Positions 1-11,951 of a DNA stretch of 64,000 nt are shown here, piece by piece (the stretch's first letter is position 1; each line of letters opens with the position of its first letter). The stretch lies in contig CM069455.1 in assembly GCA_035610835.1 (NCBI GenBank), positions 37,355,278-37,419,277 of the forward strand, written 5' to 3'. This stretch comes from Ophiura sarsii (Eukaryota > Echinodermata > Ophiuroidea > Amphilepidida > Ophiuridae). The notes under the pieces are model-generated. The model made no database searches and was not told where the DNA came from. It was given only the letters and a program-made list of their open reading frames with translations. Position numbers and translations under genes: made by a program.

Positions 1-281
1 TTTGACTTATCAGGAAATACTTTCCTGGACTCATATGTTCTATCTTGACTGTATTTCCTGTGAAAAGCCATCACAATACCATTTACGAGCGTAAAAACAC
101 TCAGAAATAAGTTGTTGGAGCTAAATCCAATGGTCTATAGTTCAGCGTATTCAATGATCTTGAAGTAATTAGGAATCCTATTGCTCTGTAACTTTACGAT
201 TTATGATGAAAAGTGCAAATCTGAAAGAAATCTACTTTCACAGTAAAAAATAGGATAGAGGCGTCACTTGAAAAATATCGC
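1..281. other. Non-coding start of window with a partial TTAA-element relic
   Basis: No coding evidence. Bases about 150-270 resemble the right part of the TTAA-flanked element at 6220-6589 (shared stretches such as GAAGTAATTAGGAATC and ACGATTTATGAT), so this is a decayed, incomplete copy of that family. Confidence 0.5.
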
Positions 282-533
282 TTAACATTTTCCACGCGGC
301 AGGCGTCTACAGTCCAAAATGTCACAAAATGTTTCAAGCATGTCAAAATAATTAAATGTCATAACTCATTACCATATCTGGAATCACCAAGAGAAATGCA
401 TTAAAATAAATACAAACATACCTAGTATTGATTCAGTAATCCTTGAAATAGACTTTGAAAGTTGGGAAAGGTTTCTGAAAAATCTGTTATGTAGACCTAT
501 GGTAAAACTATAATAGCCGTATGTAATGTGTGT
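282..533 (+). mobile_element. TTAA-associated MITE, CACTTTCCACGCGG family, copy 1
   Basis: About 250 bp. The left end reads TTAACATTTTCCACGCGGC and the interior matches the copies at 1835, 2930, 10360 and 47306 (shared blocks GGAATCACCA, TTCAGTAAT, GAAAGTTGGGAAA). The right terminus is degraded and carries no clear TTAA. No ORF, so it is non-autonomous. Confidence 0.75.
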
Positions 534-1834
534 AGGATGCTAACTTGTAAGATACATTTACTTTTATGGGAACTTCTTGTCAGTAGCTTGATGAGTCTGC
601 GATATGACACTTCCGGTTCAGGTCGATTGTTGGTCCAATCACAGAGCATCAAGTCGTGACGGGTTTCCCAGGAAGCACTTAAAAACGCAATGCAGCATGT
701 AATCGCTCTTTTTCGTCAGTCCTGTTTGTTATGCTATCCACTTCGTTGTAATAATGCATCGTCTAGTTCTTCAGTTTACAATGTTAATGTATATCGGCCG
801 GTATCGTCACTGTCTTCGTAATAAAATGATTTGAACTATACTATTGGAGAATTGTTTCATCTTTGTCTACGTGTATGTTAAAGCCGGTAAAACTACCATG
901 TTACAAGTGTTTTAAATATGATTTTAATAATAATATTCTTTTCTGTGGAAACATTATTTTAACAGTGATGTGAGGTCAATCATTTCTAATGCGCTGTCAA
1001 TTTGAAAACAGGTTTTTATTGATTTTCAGCAATGTGGTGCTTCACCTAAACATTGCAACGAGATCAACATTTTAATTTTGGTTTGACAATCGTCTGTCAC
1101 GGGGGTCAACAATAATAGCCTACATGTGGCATAAAACCGTACATTCTATCGCATTGAACATCTCAAAATCAATATCAATAATAATTTATATTGAATAAAA
1201 GTGTTTACATATTATTAAATTACTAATTATGTTGTTGGGTTATTATACCACATGGCCGATTGATGCATGCTTAATTGGGCAAACAATCAAAAATATTGAC
1301 GTTCCCGTGGTAGTGTAGTGTGATGTGGCGGGGCATGCGCACACACTGCTGACGATAGTATACAATTTATTCTAATGACACCAATTTGAGCTATGCTGTG
1401 TATAAGGTGCAAAAGAGGCTAATTTAAGACGCAATGATGGACTCTAAACTTGACGGAAGACGAATTAAACAACCAAGGACACTTTCATCTACAAAACCCG
1501 GTTTTCGTCTACATAATTTTACCATAAATGTCGGATTTTAGCACTGTTTGTATTTTGATCATTTACTTTACTGCTATTCAATATATGGTTCAGGTTGGCG
1601 TAATATCGATACTCGACGAGGTGGAAATTGTTGCGATTAATCATGCTCAAATGGCCAACGCAGTCATCATCATCATGACAGGTTAGTGATAGTAGTTTAC
1701 ATGCTATCGTTTCATCTGCACACGATGGTACCACAACAATTGGTACCGCAATTTCCAATATACAAGTATCACACACAATGCCAGAGTGCCACCTTGCCAG
1801 TAGTAGTCTGAACTCGTTTGTTATTAATATTATG
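534..1834. other. No gene recognised
   Basis: AT-rich stretch read on both strands. No conserved protein motif, splice-bounded exon, RNA gene or tandem array is visible. The small ORFs here have no recognisable domain. Confidence 0.6.
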
Positions 1835-2061
1835 GGCATTTCCACACGACAGTTCCAAAATGTCATAAAATGATTCAAAAATGTCAACATTATTGAATTT
1901 CATCACCATATTTGGAATCACCATGAGACATGCATTAAAATACGTAAACATGCGTATAAGTATCGGTTCAGTAATTCTCGAGATAACACTTTGAAAGTTG
2001 GGAAAAGTTTCTGACATATCTGTTTTGTATGGCAAAACTAATAGCTGCATGGAAAGTGTAA
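1835..2061 (+). mobile_element. TTAA-associated MITE, CACTTTCCACGCGG family, copy 2
   Basis: A shortened copy of the 250-bp family. It starts around TTTCCACACGACAG and ends around GCATGGAAAGTGTAAA, with the same interior blocks as copies 1 and 3. Both termini have diverged. The ORFs that cross it are chance frames. Confidence 0.7.
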
Positions 2062-2175
2062 ACATGGAACATCCAGATCAGACCCATCAAAAGAGATGCT
2101 GTCACGCTCAAAAAATTATAAACGATTACTTTTAGCACCGGGGTATTATTCCGTTCACCGGCACTTAGATACTCA

Positions 2176-2440
2176 GGGGCCGGGGGGGGGGGGGGGGGGG
2201 GGGCATGAAAGTTTAAAAAACCTTTGCCAACTATCCAGGAAAAAACAGCAACTTTGCCCACCAACCAGGAAAAAAATGTCTCCGCGCCTTCAGTGGCGAA
2301 AAAAAATCAGCCCGACCCCAACTTTCATGCCCCCCCTGAAAATCAAATGGTGCGTCCCTTATAATTACATAAATGCTTTTACCGATTACGCTGACTTCAA
2401 TTTTGAAATTCCATATCCACAATCGTTAACGGAATAACAC
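2176..2440. repeat. Poly(G) tract and decayed repeat
   Basis: A run of more than 20 G (about 2180-2202) is followed by a low-complexity segment with near-repeats of CCAGGAAAAAA. It resembles the interiors of the poly(G)-bearing hAT-like elements elsewhere in the window, but no TIR can be assigned. Confidence 0.5.
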
Positions 2441-2929
2441 CATGACAGCCATTTTGTGGTAACAATTCGTCGCTGTTCTGACATAACGACACATCACTTT
2501 ACTTAATTCTGTTGTGATCCTATATGTTAAACAATGATGACGATTTTATCAAAAACCGTTTGGAGACTACTTGTCGAAAAGTTTTGACTCATTCAAAAAT
2601 GTTGCCTGTTGCTCTTATCAAACAAACAACTATAATACATATCCACGTTCACCTCTTCACACATGTGGCGTGTTTGTTTTTTGTAACAAAGCATTTATAT
2701 CATATTTTCTAGCTCGTATTATAATACACGATGTGGTTATTTTTAAATAAACCTTCCGGTTTGATAGAGCGTGACTGAATATTATCCTTTTGTAAAATAT
2801 AATATTAATTTATTTTCCTCGGCTCATTAACTAATTTGCATACTTATTTTAGCTCATTTACTAGCTGGACCATGAAGCGGGAAAATGTAAACATTGGATC
2901 CATATGAACCCACTGTTGGTGGAATAAAA

Positions 2930-3181
2930 TTAACACTTTCCACGCGGCAGTCGAGTCGTCTGCAGACGACAGTTCCAATATTTCACAAAATGCTTCAAAA
3001 ATGTCACAGAATTTCATTATATTATTTGGAATCACCATGAGAAATCATGTATTAAAATAAGTACAATTATGCCTAGTATTAGTTCAGTAATCATTGAGAT
3101 AGACTTCGAAAGTTGGGAAAAGTTTCTGAAAATCTGTTTTGTATTTTGGTAAAACTATAATAACCGCGTGGAAAGTGTTAT
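2930..3181 (+). mobile_element. TTAA-associated MITE, CACTTTCCACGCGG family, copy 3
   Basis: Best forward copy, 252 bp. The left end is TTAACACTTTCCACGCGG and the right end CCGCGTGGAAAGTGTTA. These are inverted repeats of about 17 bp. The left flank is TTAA and the right is TTAT. A TTAA target is typical of piggyBac-like and Kolobok-like transposons. The TIR does not match a family I can name. Confidence 0.85.
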
Positions 3182-3674
3182 TGATCTCGTTTGTTTCCAG
3201 AAACTGCTCTGGTTTCCCGACTACTGACACACTGTGCGTCGAAACATCCCATTGTATAATACCATGATTATTGCGCTCAATCTATACAACATCAATTGAT
3301 ATAGATATTGAGGTGATTTTTTTTCAAAATAAAAATCCACGAGACAATCAATTATTTGCATAATATGTGATAGTGTACAACTCTTTCAAACACACTAAAC
3401 ACCAATCTCGTGTCATATGGATACAGTAACATAAACCGTAAACATAACAAACAGTGTTGAACGCCCTCGGATCAGTTTTCTTCAAATACATTAACATTCT
3501 AATTAGATCTTAGAGCAATTGATATCGTCCCTATTTGTAACGTTATTGAATATCGTTCACTGTGCAACATAATTAACATCAATATACGAAACAAATCCCA
3601 ACTGATCATGCTGAAAGAAAAATATGCACTATCAGGATACCTGAAGGTATACCAAGGCATGCCTCGGTCGGATA

Positions 3675-5767
3675 TAAACTGCTCACAAAAAGATAGGAAA
3701 CTTGTTTTAATCAAGTATATTTTTATTATTTATTACCCTCTTTGTAATGGAAAGCTGAAGTGTTCCTCTTTAAAATTATACCACATTTGCAATGATAACA
3801 TGTTGCTGAACTTGGCCACATGAATGAGATTGAGGCAAAGTCACAAATCAAATGTGCCAAAATTACCGTTATCTGGGCTAAATAGTCAATAGGTAATGAT
3901 CAATAATCAAACCGGTCATGCTTGAGAACCATGAAGGGTTTATACAAAGATTTGAACCAGTGAGCACAACACACACACGTTAACCCTCATCTCTTTAAAA
4001 AACCATTGTTTGGGTATTTGCAAGACTGGGTTAACAATGACTCCAGGTGGAAGGTCATGAAGGTAAGTGATGAAAGGTTTAGGCCTATAACTTGTTAACT
4101 TTTCTGAGACACGGTAAACGTTTTGCAGTTTCAATATGCCGCGTTAATGGGGCCCTCACCGTATGTATCCGTGTGAGCTGAGCGGCCCCTAACCGTGTGA
4201 AAAATGGGTGCGGACGGCGGCACACACGGTGGGCCGTTTCCCGTCCGTTGAACACGTTCAGGGGACTTTGCCGGCCACCGGAGTTTTGAACATGCTCAAA
4301 ACTCCTGGCGGGTGAGTAAAAGCGGCGGCGAACGATGAGAGCCCGGTATGAAGACGGTATAAGGACGGTGCACACGCTTGCACCCGTTTCGCACCCGTTT
4401 CGCACCCGTTTCGCGCCTATTCGCAGGGCGGTGATGGACGGTGGTGGACGTCGACCATCTTAGCGACGGACTGCGAATGGCCGCATTCAGCCTGGTAACC
4501 GTTCGCAGAACGGACTCTCAGCAGGCATGTTACAACTCTCTAAATGTAAAAGAGCTAAAACTCACTCTTTCGAGAGCTCTAGCAGGGACAGTTCTTTTTT
4601 GGAGCGATTTTCACTCTAAAAAGAGTTAAAATCACTCTGAAAAGATTGGAAATCACTCTAAAAAGAGTGGAAATCACTCTGAAAAGAGTGGAAATTACTC
4701 TGAAAAGAGTGGAAATCACTCTGAAAAGAGTGGAAATCACTCTGAAAAGAGTGGAAATCACTCTGAAAAGAGTGGAAATCACTCTGAAAAGAGTGGAAAT
4801 CACTCTTAAAAGAGTGACACATCACTCTGAAAAGAGTGAACTTCACTTCTTAGAAGAGCCGTCCCTCCTAAAGCTCTCGAAAGAGTGAGGTTTAGCTCTT
4901 ACATTTAGAGAGTATTATAGATGTTGTCGTACGAATTCCGGAATGCAAATGAAGCGGCGAGCTTGAGCGCTCAGCTTGAAAAGGGCGGTTTGATGATGTA
5001 ATCAAGACGTTTCGGCCGGTACCCAAGCGTTCCGACCGGTTAGGAACCGGTATGGAGGTGGTATGCACACGGTGAGGACACGGTGAGAACGGTAAGCTAG
5101 AACTGTACGAGGCCGGTGATCCCGGGACCAGGCCGATGAGAACCCGGGACAGACCCGGTGTAGAACGGTATGGACCGAGGACCCGGTGAGGAGGTGTTAT
5201 GCACCCGGTGAGAACGGTAAGCTAGAAATGTATGAGGACGGTGAGCCCGGTACACGGCCGGTGAGGACCCGGTATTTGGACTCTGTTGTTTTTCTATTAC
5301 ACGGTAGGCCTAAGGTGGCTGCCTTACATTACCGCCCTGCGAACGGGCGCGAAACGGGTGTGCCGTCTTTATACCGTCCTCAAACCGGGCTCTCACCGTT
5401 TGCCGCCGCTTTTACTCACCCGGCAGGAGTTTTGAGCATGTTCAAACTTCCTGCCGGGCGCGGATGGCCGGCAATGTCCCCGGCAACGTGTTCAACGAAC
5501 GGGAAACGGCCCACCGTTTTGGAGAGAGCCCGTGCCATTGGTTCACACAGTAACACAACATCACTAATTTTGGCACATTTGATTTGTGACTTTGTCTCAT
5601 TCTCATTAATGTGACCAAGTCCAGTAACATGTCATCATTGCACATTTGGTATCATTTTAAAGAAAAACACTCCAGCTTTCCTGATATGCAACATAATACA
5701 AGAGGGTAATAAATAATAGATATATACTTGATTAAAAAAAGTTTCCTAACTTTTTGTGAGCAGTTTA
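3675..5767. mobile_element. Compound foldback element with Tc1/mariner-like ends
   Basis: The outer arms (about 3675-3866 and 5560-5767) are inverted copies of each other. They start with AACTGCTCACAAAAAG and are flanked by TA on both sides, which suits a Tc1/mariner-type non-autonomous element. A second, GC-rich inverted pair (about 4226-4416 and 5331-5520) lies inside, rich in ACGGT/ACCGG words. A third element (4535-4913) sits at the centre. No transposase ORF is visible. The GC-rich core differs sharply in base composition from the AT-rich flanks, so the structure is probably nested insertions. Confidence 0.8.
4535..4913. mobile_element. Small palindromic element with a 21-bp tandem core
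   Basis: The ends are inverted copies (ACTCTCTAAATGTAAAAGAG at the left). The centre (about 4610-4835) holds about ten 21-bp units of the type TCACTCTGAAAAGAGTGGAAA, each itself a small palindrome CACTCT...AGAGTG. Because 21 is divisible by 3, frames stay open on both strands through the array. These ORFs are a periodicity artefact. It is related by motif to 12601-13896. Confidence 0.85.
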
Positions 5768-6215
5768 CAACAGACACAATGACAGAGGGCGGATAGAATT
5801 AACCTCATCAGTTCATTGACCACTGTTAAATTCAAAGAAATTATAAAACAATATAATTTATTTCAGGTTTTAAAGATGCTCTTATGAACATGATGTAAAT
5901 CTACATTTGAACTGATTCTGATTTCTGTTGACCACGGAAACATTTTTTTTTTTAAAGTGGCCATAAAGAAAATGAGAAAATTATACTGTATTGATCCATT
6001 TGTGCTAAGGATACATAATGCTAAATGAGTTATGGATTAGTGATCTTTTGTTGTGGAATTGTATCCATCTTATCCACGGGATTTAAAGACATCCGGTATT
6101 ATTGTAAAACATATACCTACATGTAAAGACAAATACTTTTCATAATTTGAAGAGTTTCATCATCCCAAAATACAAAGGCAATTTGTATCATGGTGTGTTT
6201 AGAGAGTTCATCAAC
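5768..6215. other. No gene recognised
   Basis: AT-rich spacer between two transposable elements. I see no ORF with a domain, RNA gene or tandem repeat. Confidence 0.6.
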
Positions 6216-6219
6216 TTAA

Positions 6220-6589
6220 AGGCATATTATGTGATCTTTTCCAGAGAGCGCCCTCTATTCATGATTTTTTTTTAGAAAGTAGATTTTCTTGCAGATTTAC
6301 ATTTCTGATCATAAATCGTACATACATTCCAAGTTAGAGAGCGGTACGATTCCTAATTACCTCAAAATCATGGTTTTAGAGTGAATTTAGAGTGAAAATA
6401 TAAACGTTCGTGTTATCCCGACAGTTTATTTTCACTGTAAAACCATGATTTTGAAGTAATTAGGAATCGTATCGCCCTGTAACTTGGAATGTTTGTACGA
6501 TTTATGATCAGAAATGTAAATCTGCAAGAAAATCTGCTTTCAATTTTTTTTCTCGAGGGAGTTCCCTGGAAAGATCACATAATATACCT
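6220..6589. mobile_element. Kolobok/T2-like MITE with TTAA target duplication
   Basis: 370 bp, flanked by TTAA at 6216-6219 and 6590-6593. The long TIRs start AGGCATATTATGTGATC, and the two arms pair over most of their length. TTAA followed by AGG ends is the pattern of T2/Kolobok MITEs known from frogs. The superfamily call is inferred from that pattern. No coding content. Confidence 0.8.
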
Positions 6590-7169
6590 TTAATAAGTCC
6601 ATGGTATAACAATAACAGTAACAAGAAATTATACAGCTAGTGACCAACTTCCTGAACTCACCCTCATATTTCTCACAACTAAAAAGTCATTGCTTTGTTT
6701 AGATTAAATTAATTTCAGTTAGAGTTGGTTAATTAGTAATTTACAAGTTGTTAATTGGATTAATAAGCTTGGTTATAGTATTCATATTGGCATTATTGAT
6801 GTTACAATCCATATTGGTAATGTTTTATGTCTATAAACTTGAAACATCAAACACCAAGTAAGTCGAAATGATTTGTCTTCACCAGTCCACTCGGTATACT
6901 ATAATAGAAGGAACTGTATTGACGTATCCGGTATACCTAGCCTTAAAGGTTCAGCAATGTTTCACTTGCGATAAGAGCCAAATCACTCGGGTCATTTGAA
7001 ACAAACCATCTAAAGGCCACTATCAGTAATTTTTGACACTTATTTTCCCAAGAAATCAGGTCTCGTATATATACTGCATCACTTGCAAATGTATGCTGGC
7101 TATCTTAAAGACAGGTAGGCCACTCGTAGTCGTAATAACATTTAAATCCAACCCTGAATCACATCAGTA

Positions 7170-7851
7170 CACTCTTAGACAAAATGGTTCGTTTAAGAAC
7201 CCTTTTTTGTCCCGCGGGGAGCACCTTTTGGCCTAAAAGGTTCTAAAAAGAACCTTAGAATGGTTCTTTGAAGAACTTTCAAATTTTAAATAAGACATAA
7301 AGGTATATTTACTTTTTTGTTTTTATGTAATATGCAAATTCAAGAGAAATGTAAACAAATTTAGTCCTTTTCAACTGTTAAAAATCATTTCTTCTTGGCT
7401 AAAAACATTTTTTACCGTTTTACCAAGAACCATTGAGGGTTCTCCATAATTTTTCCCCAAAAGGTTCTTGAAGCTTGAGGAACCATTTTCTTGGCTAAAG
7501 AACCCTTTTAGAACCTTTTTTGGTTCTAAAAGGAACCCAATGAAATTTCTATAGAACCTTTTGGGAAAAAATTATGGAGAACCCTCAATGGTTCTTGGTA
7601 AAACGGTAAAAAATGTTTTTAGCCAAGAAGAAATGATTTTTAACAGTTGAAAAGGATTAAATTTGTTTACATTTCTCTTGAATTTGCATATTACATAAAA
7701 ACAAAAAAGTAAATATACCTTTAGGTCTTATTTAAAATTTGAAAGTTCTTCAAAGAACCATTCTAAGGTTCTTTTTAGAACCTTTTAGGCCAAAAGGTGC
7801 TCCCCGCGGGACAAAAAAGGGTTCTTAAACGAACCATTTTTTCTAAGAGTG
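7170..7851. mobile_element. Snapback DNA element with near-perfect 299-bp arms
   Basis: Flanked by TA (7168-7169, 7852-7853). The ends are CACTCTTAG and CTAAGAGTG. The arms 7170-7468 and 7553-7851 are almost perfect inverted repeats with an 84-base spacer. Words such as GGTTCTT and AAGAACC recur throughout arms and spacer. Arm identity this high implies recent insertion or repeated arm homogenisation. Lies upstream of the PDZ exon, probably in an intron. Confidence 0.9.
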
Positions 7852-8002
7852 TAGGCAGGTTACACCAAAATGCAACGAACTATCAAGTTCATTTGAAATT
7901 TAATTTAGGCACCATTGACGCTGAAATAATGTACACGTTGAGGAAATGGCAACATCTATTCACCTATTTTGCATATTACCACCCATGCCTATACTTATTT
8001 TA

Positions 8003-8183
8003 AGGGCTCTTGGCCAAACACAAGTAGAGAGGAAAGCTCGTGGAAAGAGCGGGGAAAGCGCGATCTTTTTTTCTATATTGTTAAAAGGGGTGACAAAGGA
8101 TCGGGGATTAACACCTTTTAACAATCGCGCTTTCCCCGCTCTTTCATCGGGCATTCCTCTACTTGTGTTTGGGCAAGAGCCCT
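8003..8183. mobile_element. Short hairpin MITE
   Basis: 181 bp with inverted ends AGGGCTCTTGG / CAAGAGCCCT, and internal pairing of the AAGAGCGGGGAAAGCGCGAT block with its complement. It ends 38 bases before the splice acceptor of the PDZ exon. Confidence 0.75.
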
Positions 8184-8221
8184 AAGTTTCCTTGACGTAC
8201 AATCTTAATGTTCCTTCACAG

Positions 8222-8604
8222 AATCGGATCACAAAGACAAAACATCATCGGAGAGGTTAGAGTTGACAGATATGAGCCCCGCGTCATCCCGTGGCACGAG
8301 GTCAACCGTACCCGATGACAGTATCTTAGCACTACATGTAGGTACACTGCAAGAAGACTCCAGTTCATTTTCAGACGATATCCCGTCATGCTCCGGAGCT
8401 TCCGGTTTTTCCAATAACTCTGACGAACGTGACTGTACATCAGCAACAAGTCCCGTGAGGAAAGTCCGGTTAAGACCCGATTTTCGCGGGATAGGAATAA
8501 CGATAGCGGGCGGTGTTTATAGTCCGTATGGACCGGAACTGTTGCCGGTTTTTATCACGGGTGTTGATCCGGACGGACCGGCAGCATTATCGGGTGACCT
8601 TAAG
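8222..8604 (+). CDS. PDZ-domain protein, penultimate coding exon
   Basis: The exon begins after a splice acceptor (TTCACAG ending 8221) with two bases that complete the previous codon. It runs open to AAG|GTAATA at 8604, so the donor is in phase 0. The first 75 or so residues are Ser/Thr/Asp-rich and look disordered (for example DDSILALHVGTLQEDSSSF). They are followed by a basic VRKVRLRPDFRG stretch and the first half of a PDZ domain. The carboxylate-binding loop is GIGI in RGIGITIAGG, followed by VFITGVDPDGPAALSGDLK. PDZ domains bind C-terminal tails of partner proteins, usually at membranes or junctions. The 5' part of the gene lies upstream of 8222 and I could not identify it. I cannot name the orthologue. 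Confidence 0.9.
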
Positions 8605-9785
8605 GTAATACACTATGACTTATAAATTGCACATATGCAACGAGTGTGACGCACGAGTTTTGTATATGATATTTTTATCTCTCCACCCAAGGTATTTTAA
8701 TTGAGAGAAACAAGTATATTGGCGAAGGAGCTCTAGATATACCCAATGTCTTTGATATCTTTGAGCATGTTGAGTAGTTGAGACAAACAGATGTTTCTCT
8801 TTCCAAAACAATTCTGTCTAAAGTTTACATAACCTAGAACTAGATTCGTGCCTGCCACATTGTCCAATTTATATTATGCTGTATGAGCTCTATTCTAAAA
8901 CTTAATTGACATGAACCTATCCTTCGCTAAATTAGTGTCTGCACACCATCAACTCTATTTGTTTATCTCAGCTATAACAGGTTTCAAAACATTTGAGTTC
9001 ACCTGCGTTCAAATATTATTCTGGCTAGACACATTTGTGAAATAGTGGATTTCAACCTACCAACTAAATGATAAACACCACCGTATATCTAGAAATATGT
9101 GTAGCTGGACTCGACTACAGTGCAACAGACTTTTTGTAGTCTGTAGTAGGGGCAGTCTACGTTATTTCCATTGGTCAAGAGGCAGTCCTCTGGATTATAG
9201 GTTCTATTAGAGCCAACCAAACATTATAGTAGGCCAGCGTCAACCTACGTTGAGAGCTCTTTTCATAGTCACCATTAGTGGGAAACGGGCAATCCATCTG
9301 AACGGCTCTTTTCAGAGCCACTAATCTTTCACAAATATGAAAGCAGCACCTACTCTCAAATCATCGGGCAAGTGGCAGCCCAAATGATGATAATAATAGA
9401 GAAGTGGCAATCTCTATGTTTTGCTTAATATCAATATAATAATTTGGTGCTGAAGAGAAGTCAGAGCTAATCCTGAAGACAGCTCGATAGCTTTAAACTC
9501 TTCCAACGGCGAACCCGTTAAACTCATAACCTATAGCTGGCCTCGACTAGGAGATAAAATGAAAATATATGTCACGTGATAGAATATTACATATTAAAAC
9601 CAACCAACCCGGACCCAACCTTAAAAGAGTGAGAAACCAGAAAACACAAAGCATTGGCTTTTCGCAATGCCTTGCATCCTGTAAAATTGATTGGGCCAGC
9701 TAAAATTGTCAATAATAATTACACTCACATAAAATATAACCATAACATTCCTCACTATTTGTTCCGTCTTGTATCCTCCTTCTAG
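8605..9785 (+). other. Intron of the PDZ gene
   Basis: Bounded by GTAATA at 8605 and CCTTCTAG ending 9785. Both neighbouring exons join in phase 0 to give the continuous PDZ sequence SGDLK|AGDSIVGVNG, which supports these borders. No additional feature is visible inside. Confidence 0.85.
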
Positions 9786-9938
9786 GCTGGTGACAGTATT
9801 GTTGGCGTCAACGGGGAGAATATGATTGGTCGAACACATCGTGACGTAGTACTGGCCGTTAAATCGGCAGGAGAAAACCTGATATTGGAAGTGACTGAGG
9901 GTCCTGAAGAAATTATGAAATTTATTATATTTGATTAA
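9786..9938 (+). CDS. PDZ-domain protein, terminal coding exon
   Basis: Continues the domain in phase 0: AGDSIVGVNGENMIG, then the second helix THRDVVLAVKSAG and the last strand LILEVTEG, with stop TAA at 9936-9938. The His at the first position of helix B is the residue that favours class I ligands (S/T-x-hydrophobic C-termini); this is inference from the family rule. Only about 11 residues follow the domain, so the PDZ is the C-terminal module of the protein. Exon and intron structure together support a real gene, not a retrocopy. Confidence 0.9.
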   Translation, partial: AGDSIVGVNGENMIGRTHRDVVLAVKSAGENLILEVTEGPEEIMKFIIFD

Positions 9939-10359
9939 GCCCCTGCTAAAGGAATGGTAGAATTGAATGAAATTTGGTGGTAGTGTCTGAAGGGTCCCCA
10001 TCAGAATGACCTAAACAATTACACGGACCGTGCCAAATGAGTGACCCATTATGATTTCACTCGACTTCGAAGCCTCTCGAGATTATTGTAATCTGGCTAC
10101 CTTCATGTATCCATAACTCGTTTCTCTCAGAGCCGACACTTAATATTTTGACGCTTTCATCCGAGGCTTTCAGTCGCTATGATGACGATCGACCCCTGAG
10201 TCTGAGATCTGCGCGACAATGAGTTCATCGAGTGCGGGATCGAGTGCTCGTAATGCATTCTAAAACAGCTGAAATACTTAGTCTTCATTAAGCGATGATC
10301 GATCGTCCAGAGATGGTTCGTGGTTTCAGTGGAAAAATACAACAGTAGGCCTACTCATG

Positions 10360-10608
10360 TTAACACTTTCCACGCGGCTATCAGTTTTACAACAGATTTG
10401 TCAGAAACCTTTCCCAACTTTTAAGGTCTATCAAAAGGATTACTGAATCAATGCTTGGCACGTTTGTACACACTTCGATGCATTTCACATGACAAATGCA
10501 TGATGATTCCAAATATGGTTATGAAATTGAACAATTTTTATATTTTTGAAACATTTTGTGAAGTTTTGCAATGTCGTCTGCAGACGCCGGCTGAGTGGAA
10601 AGTGTTAA
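10360..10608 (-). mobile_element. TTAA-associated MITE, CACTTTCCACGCGG family, copy 4
   Basis: 249 bp with TTAA at both ends (10360-10363 and 10605-10608) and termini TTAACACTTTCCACGCGG / GAGTGGAAAGTGTTAA. This copy best supports a TTAA target-site duplication for the family. Interior is inverted relative to copies 1-3. Confidence 0.85.
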
Positions 10609-11165
10609 TACTTTCGACTTGGACCTCGCTGTGAGAGCATTGCTCGGAGCATGCTTAGCTTTCCATAAAGATTTACGGAATAAAGTGGGAACTTGTAAAC
10701 GAGGCCCAGATTTATGACGTGTGCAATCTCCCCGAGTTCCTGACATGGTGCTATAATACCAATATAATGCTCTTATCAAATATCTGAACCGTACACAAAC
10801 AATACGGGCAAATCGCTCCCTCGTAATTTGATACATAAACAATGTTTTATATTGTCATGTTTGTAAAGTGCCCTATTGGAAGTTGCCAGGCATGTGTGGA
10901 TGGATCATTAGGATCGAGTTACACATGCAGTAACACAATAACACTGCATAACTGCATGAGTGATTTTAACGCTGGAGCATGCTTCAGCAATGATATCCCA
11001 TCAAAGATTTCGGGTTTTTTTCATCATGTATCGTTGAAAAATTAATAATGTTTTTAAATTATCCACTCTATTTGTTATAAAAAGAGGTGTCAGATCTTAA
11101 GCGACACATTTGCCCACTATTTGTTTAATTATTTTGATATGAGCATATATTCTGGCTAAAATAGT
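10609..11165. other. No gene recognised
   Basis: Spacer between the copy 4 MITE and the start of segmental copy A. No domain, RNA gene or array seen. Confidence 0.55.
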
Positions 11166-11307
11166 ATAGCAGCTAGGAACCGTTTGTGTAAGGGGTAGAT
11201 AACGTACCAAGATGGTCCAAGGACCCGTTGTTAAGGGACTTTATGCATGATATCAGCGAACTGTTGTGTCTGGAATCAACAGTAACGTGACTGCACAGAT
11301 GAAATGA

Positions 11308-11368
11308 GAACAGTTGATACTGAACAGTTGATACTGAACAGTTGATACTGAACAGTTGATACTGAACA
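11308..11368 (+). repeat. 14-bp tandem repeat
   Basis: About four units of GAACAGTTGATACT. They lie in copy A of the segmental duplication and are absent at the matching place in copy B. Confidence 0.85.
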
Positions 11369-11951
11369 AACTAACGTCTCCTTGATCGATTTACAGCTCA
11401 AGCTCAAGCAACACTATCTACAGTTCAATCAGTTCCAAATTGGCGAGAAATATTAGGTTTTTATCTCTCCGCGTGCAAAAGTAATCCAAGCGAACGCGCG
11501 CGCGTGATTTTTTTTTGTCATACGGGTGCGCTTTTGATCAAACACACGCGTCAAGTATTCGGTTCACAGTGCGAATGTTGCGTTTATGTGCACCTACACC
11601 ATTCAGTATTCATTCGCTGCTGTAAGGAGGCTTCGCCAATTTGTAACTGATCAAACTATAATGAAAAATACTATTCAATTGGTGCTATTGTATATATAAA
11701 TGTATATGGAATTTTTATTGGGTTTCTGGTGTTTACGTAGTATAAGACATAAAAATATTACGATTCAAAATCAATTTGTCATTTCAGAGCTGAGCTCGGC
11801 TGAAGTTAAACCAATACTTGGTATATGCATGAAAAAGAATCACATTTTTGTCAAGAAAAATGATAATACTAAAAATTAAATGGTAAAGTTAGCAGCACTA
11901 ATATATTAATATATTAGAAATTAGAAATCAGACATTCGTGAACCCTGCGGG

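Noticed and set aside
4579..4888. Three overlapping frames through the 21-bp array
   Set aside because: Periodicity artefact inside a palindromic element.
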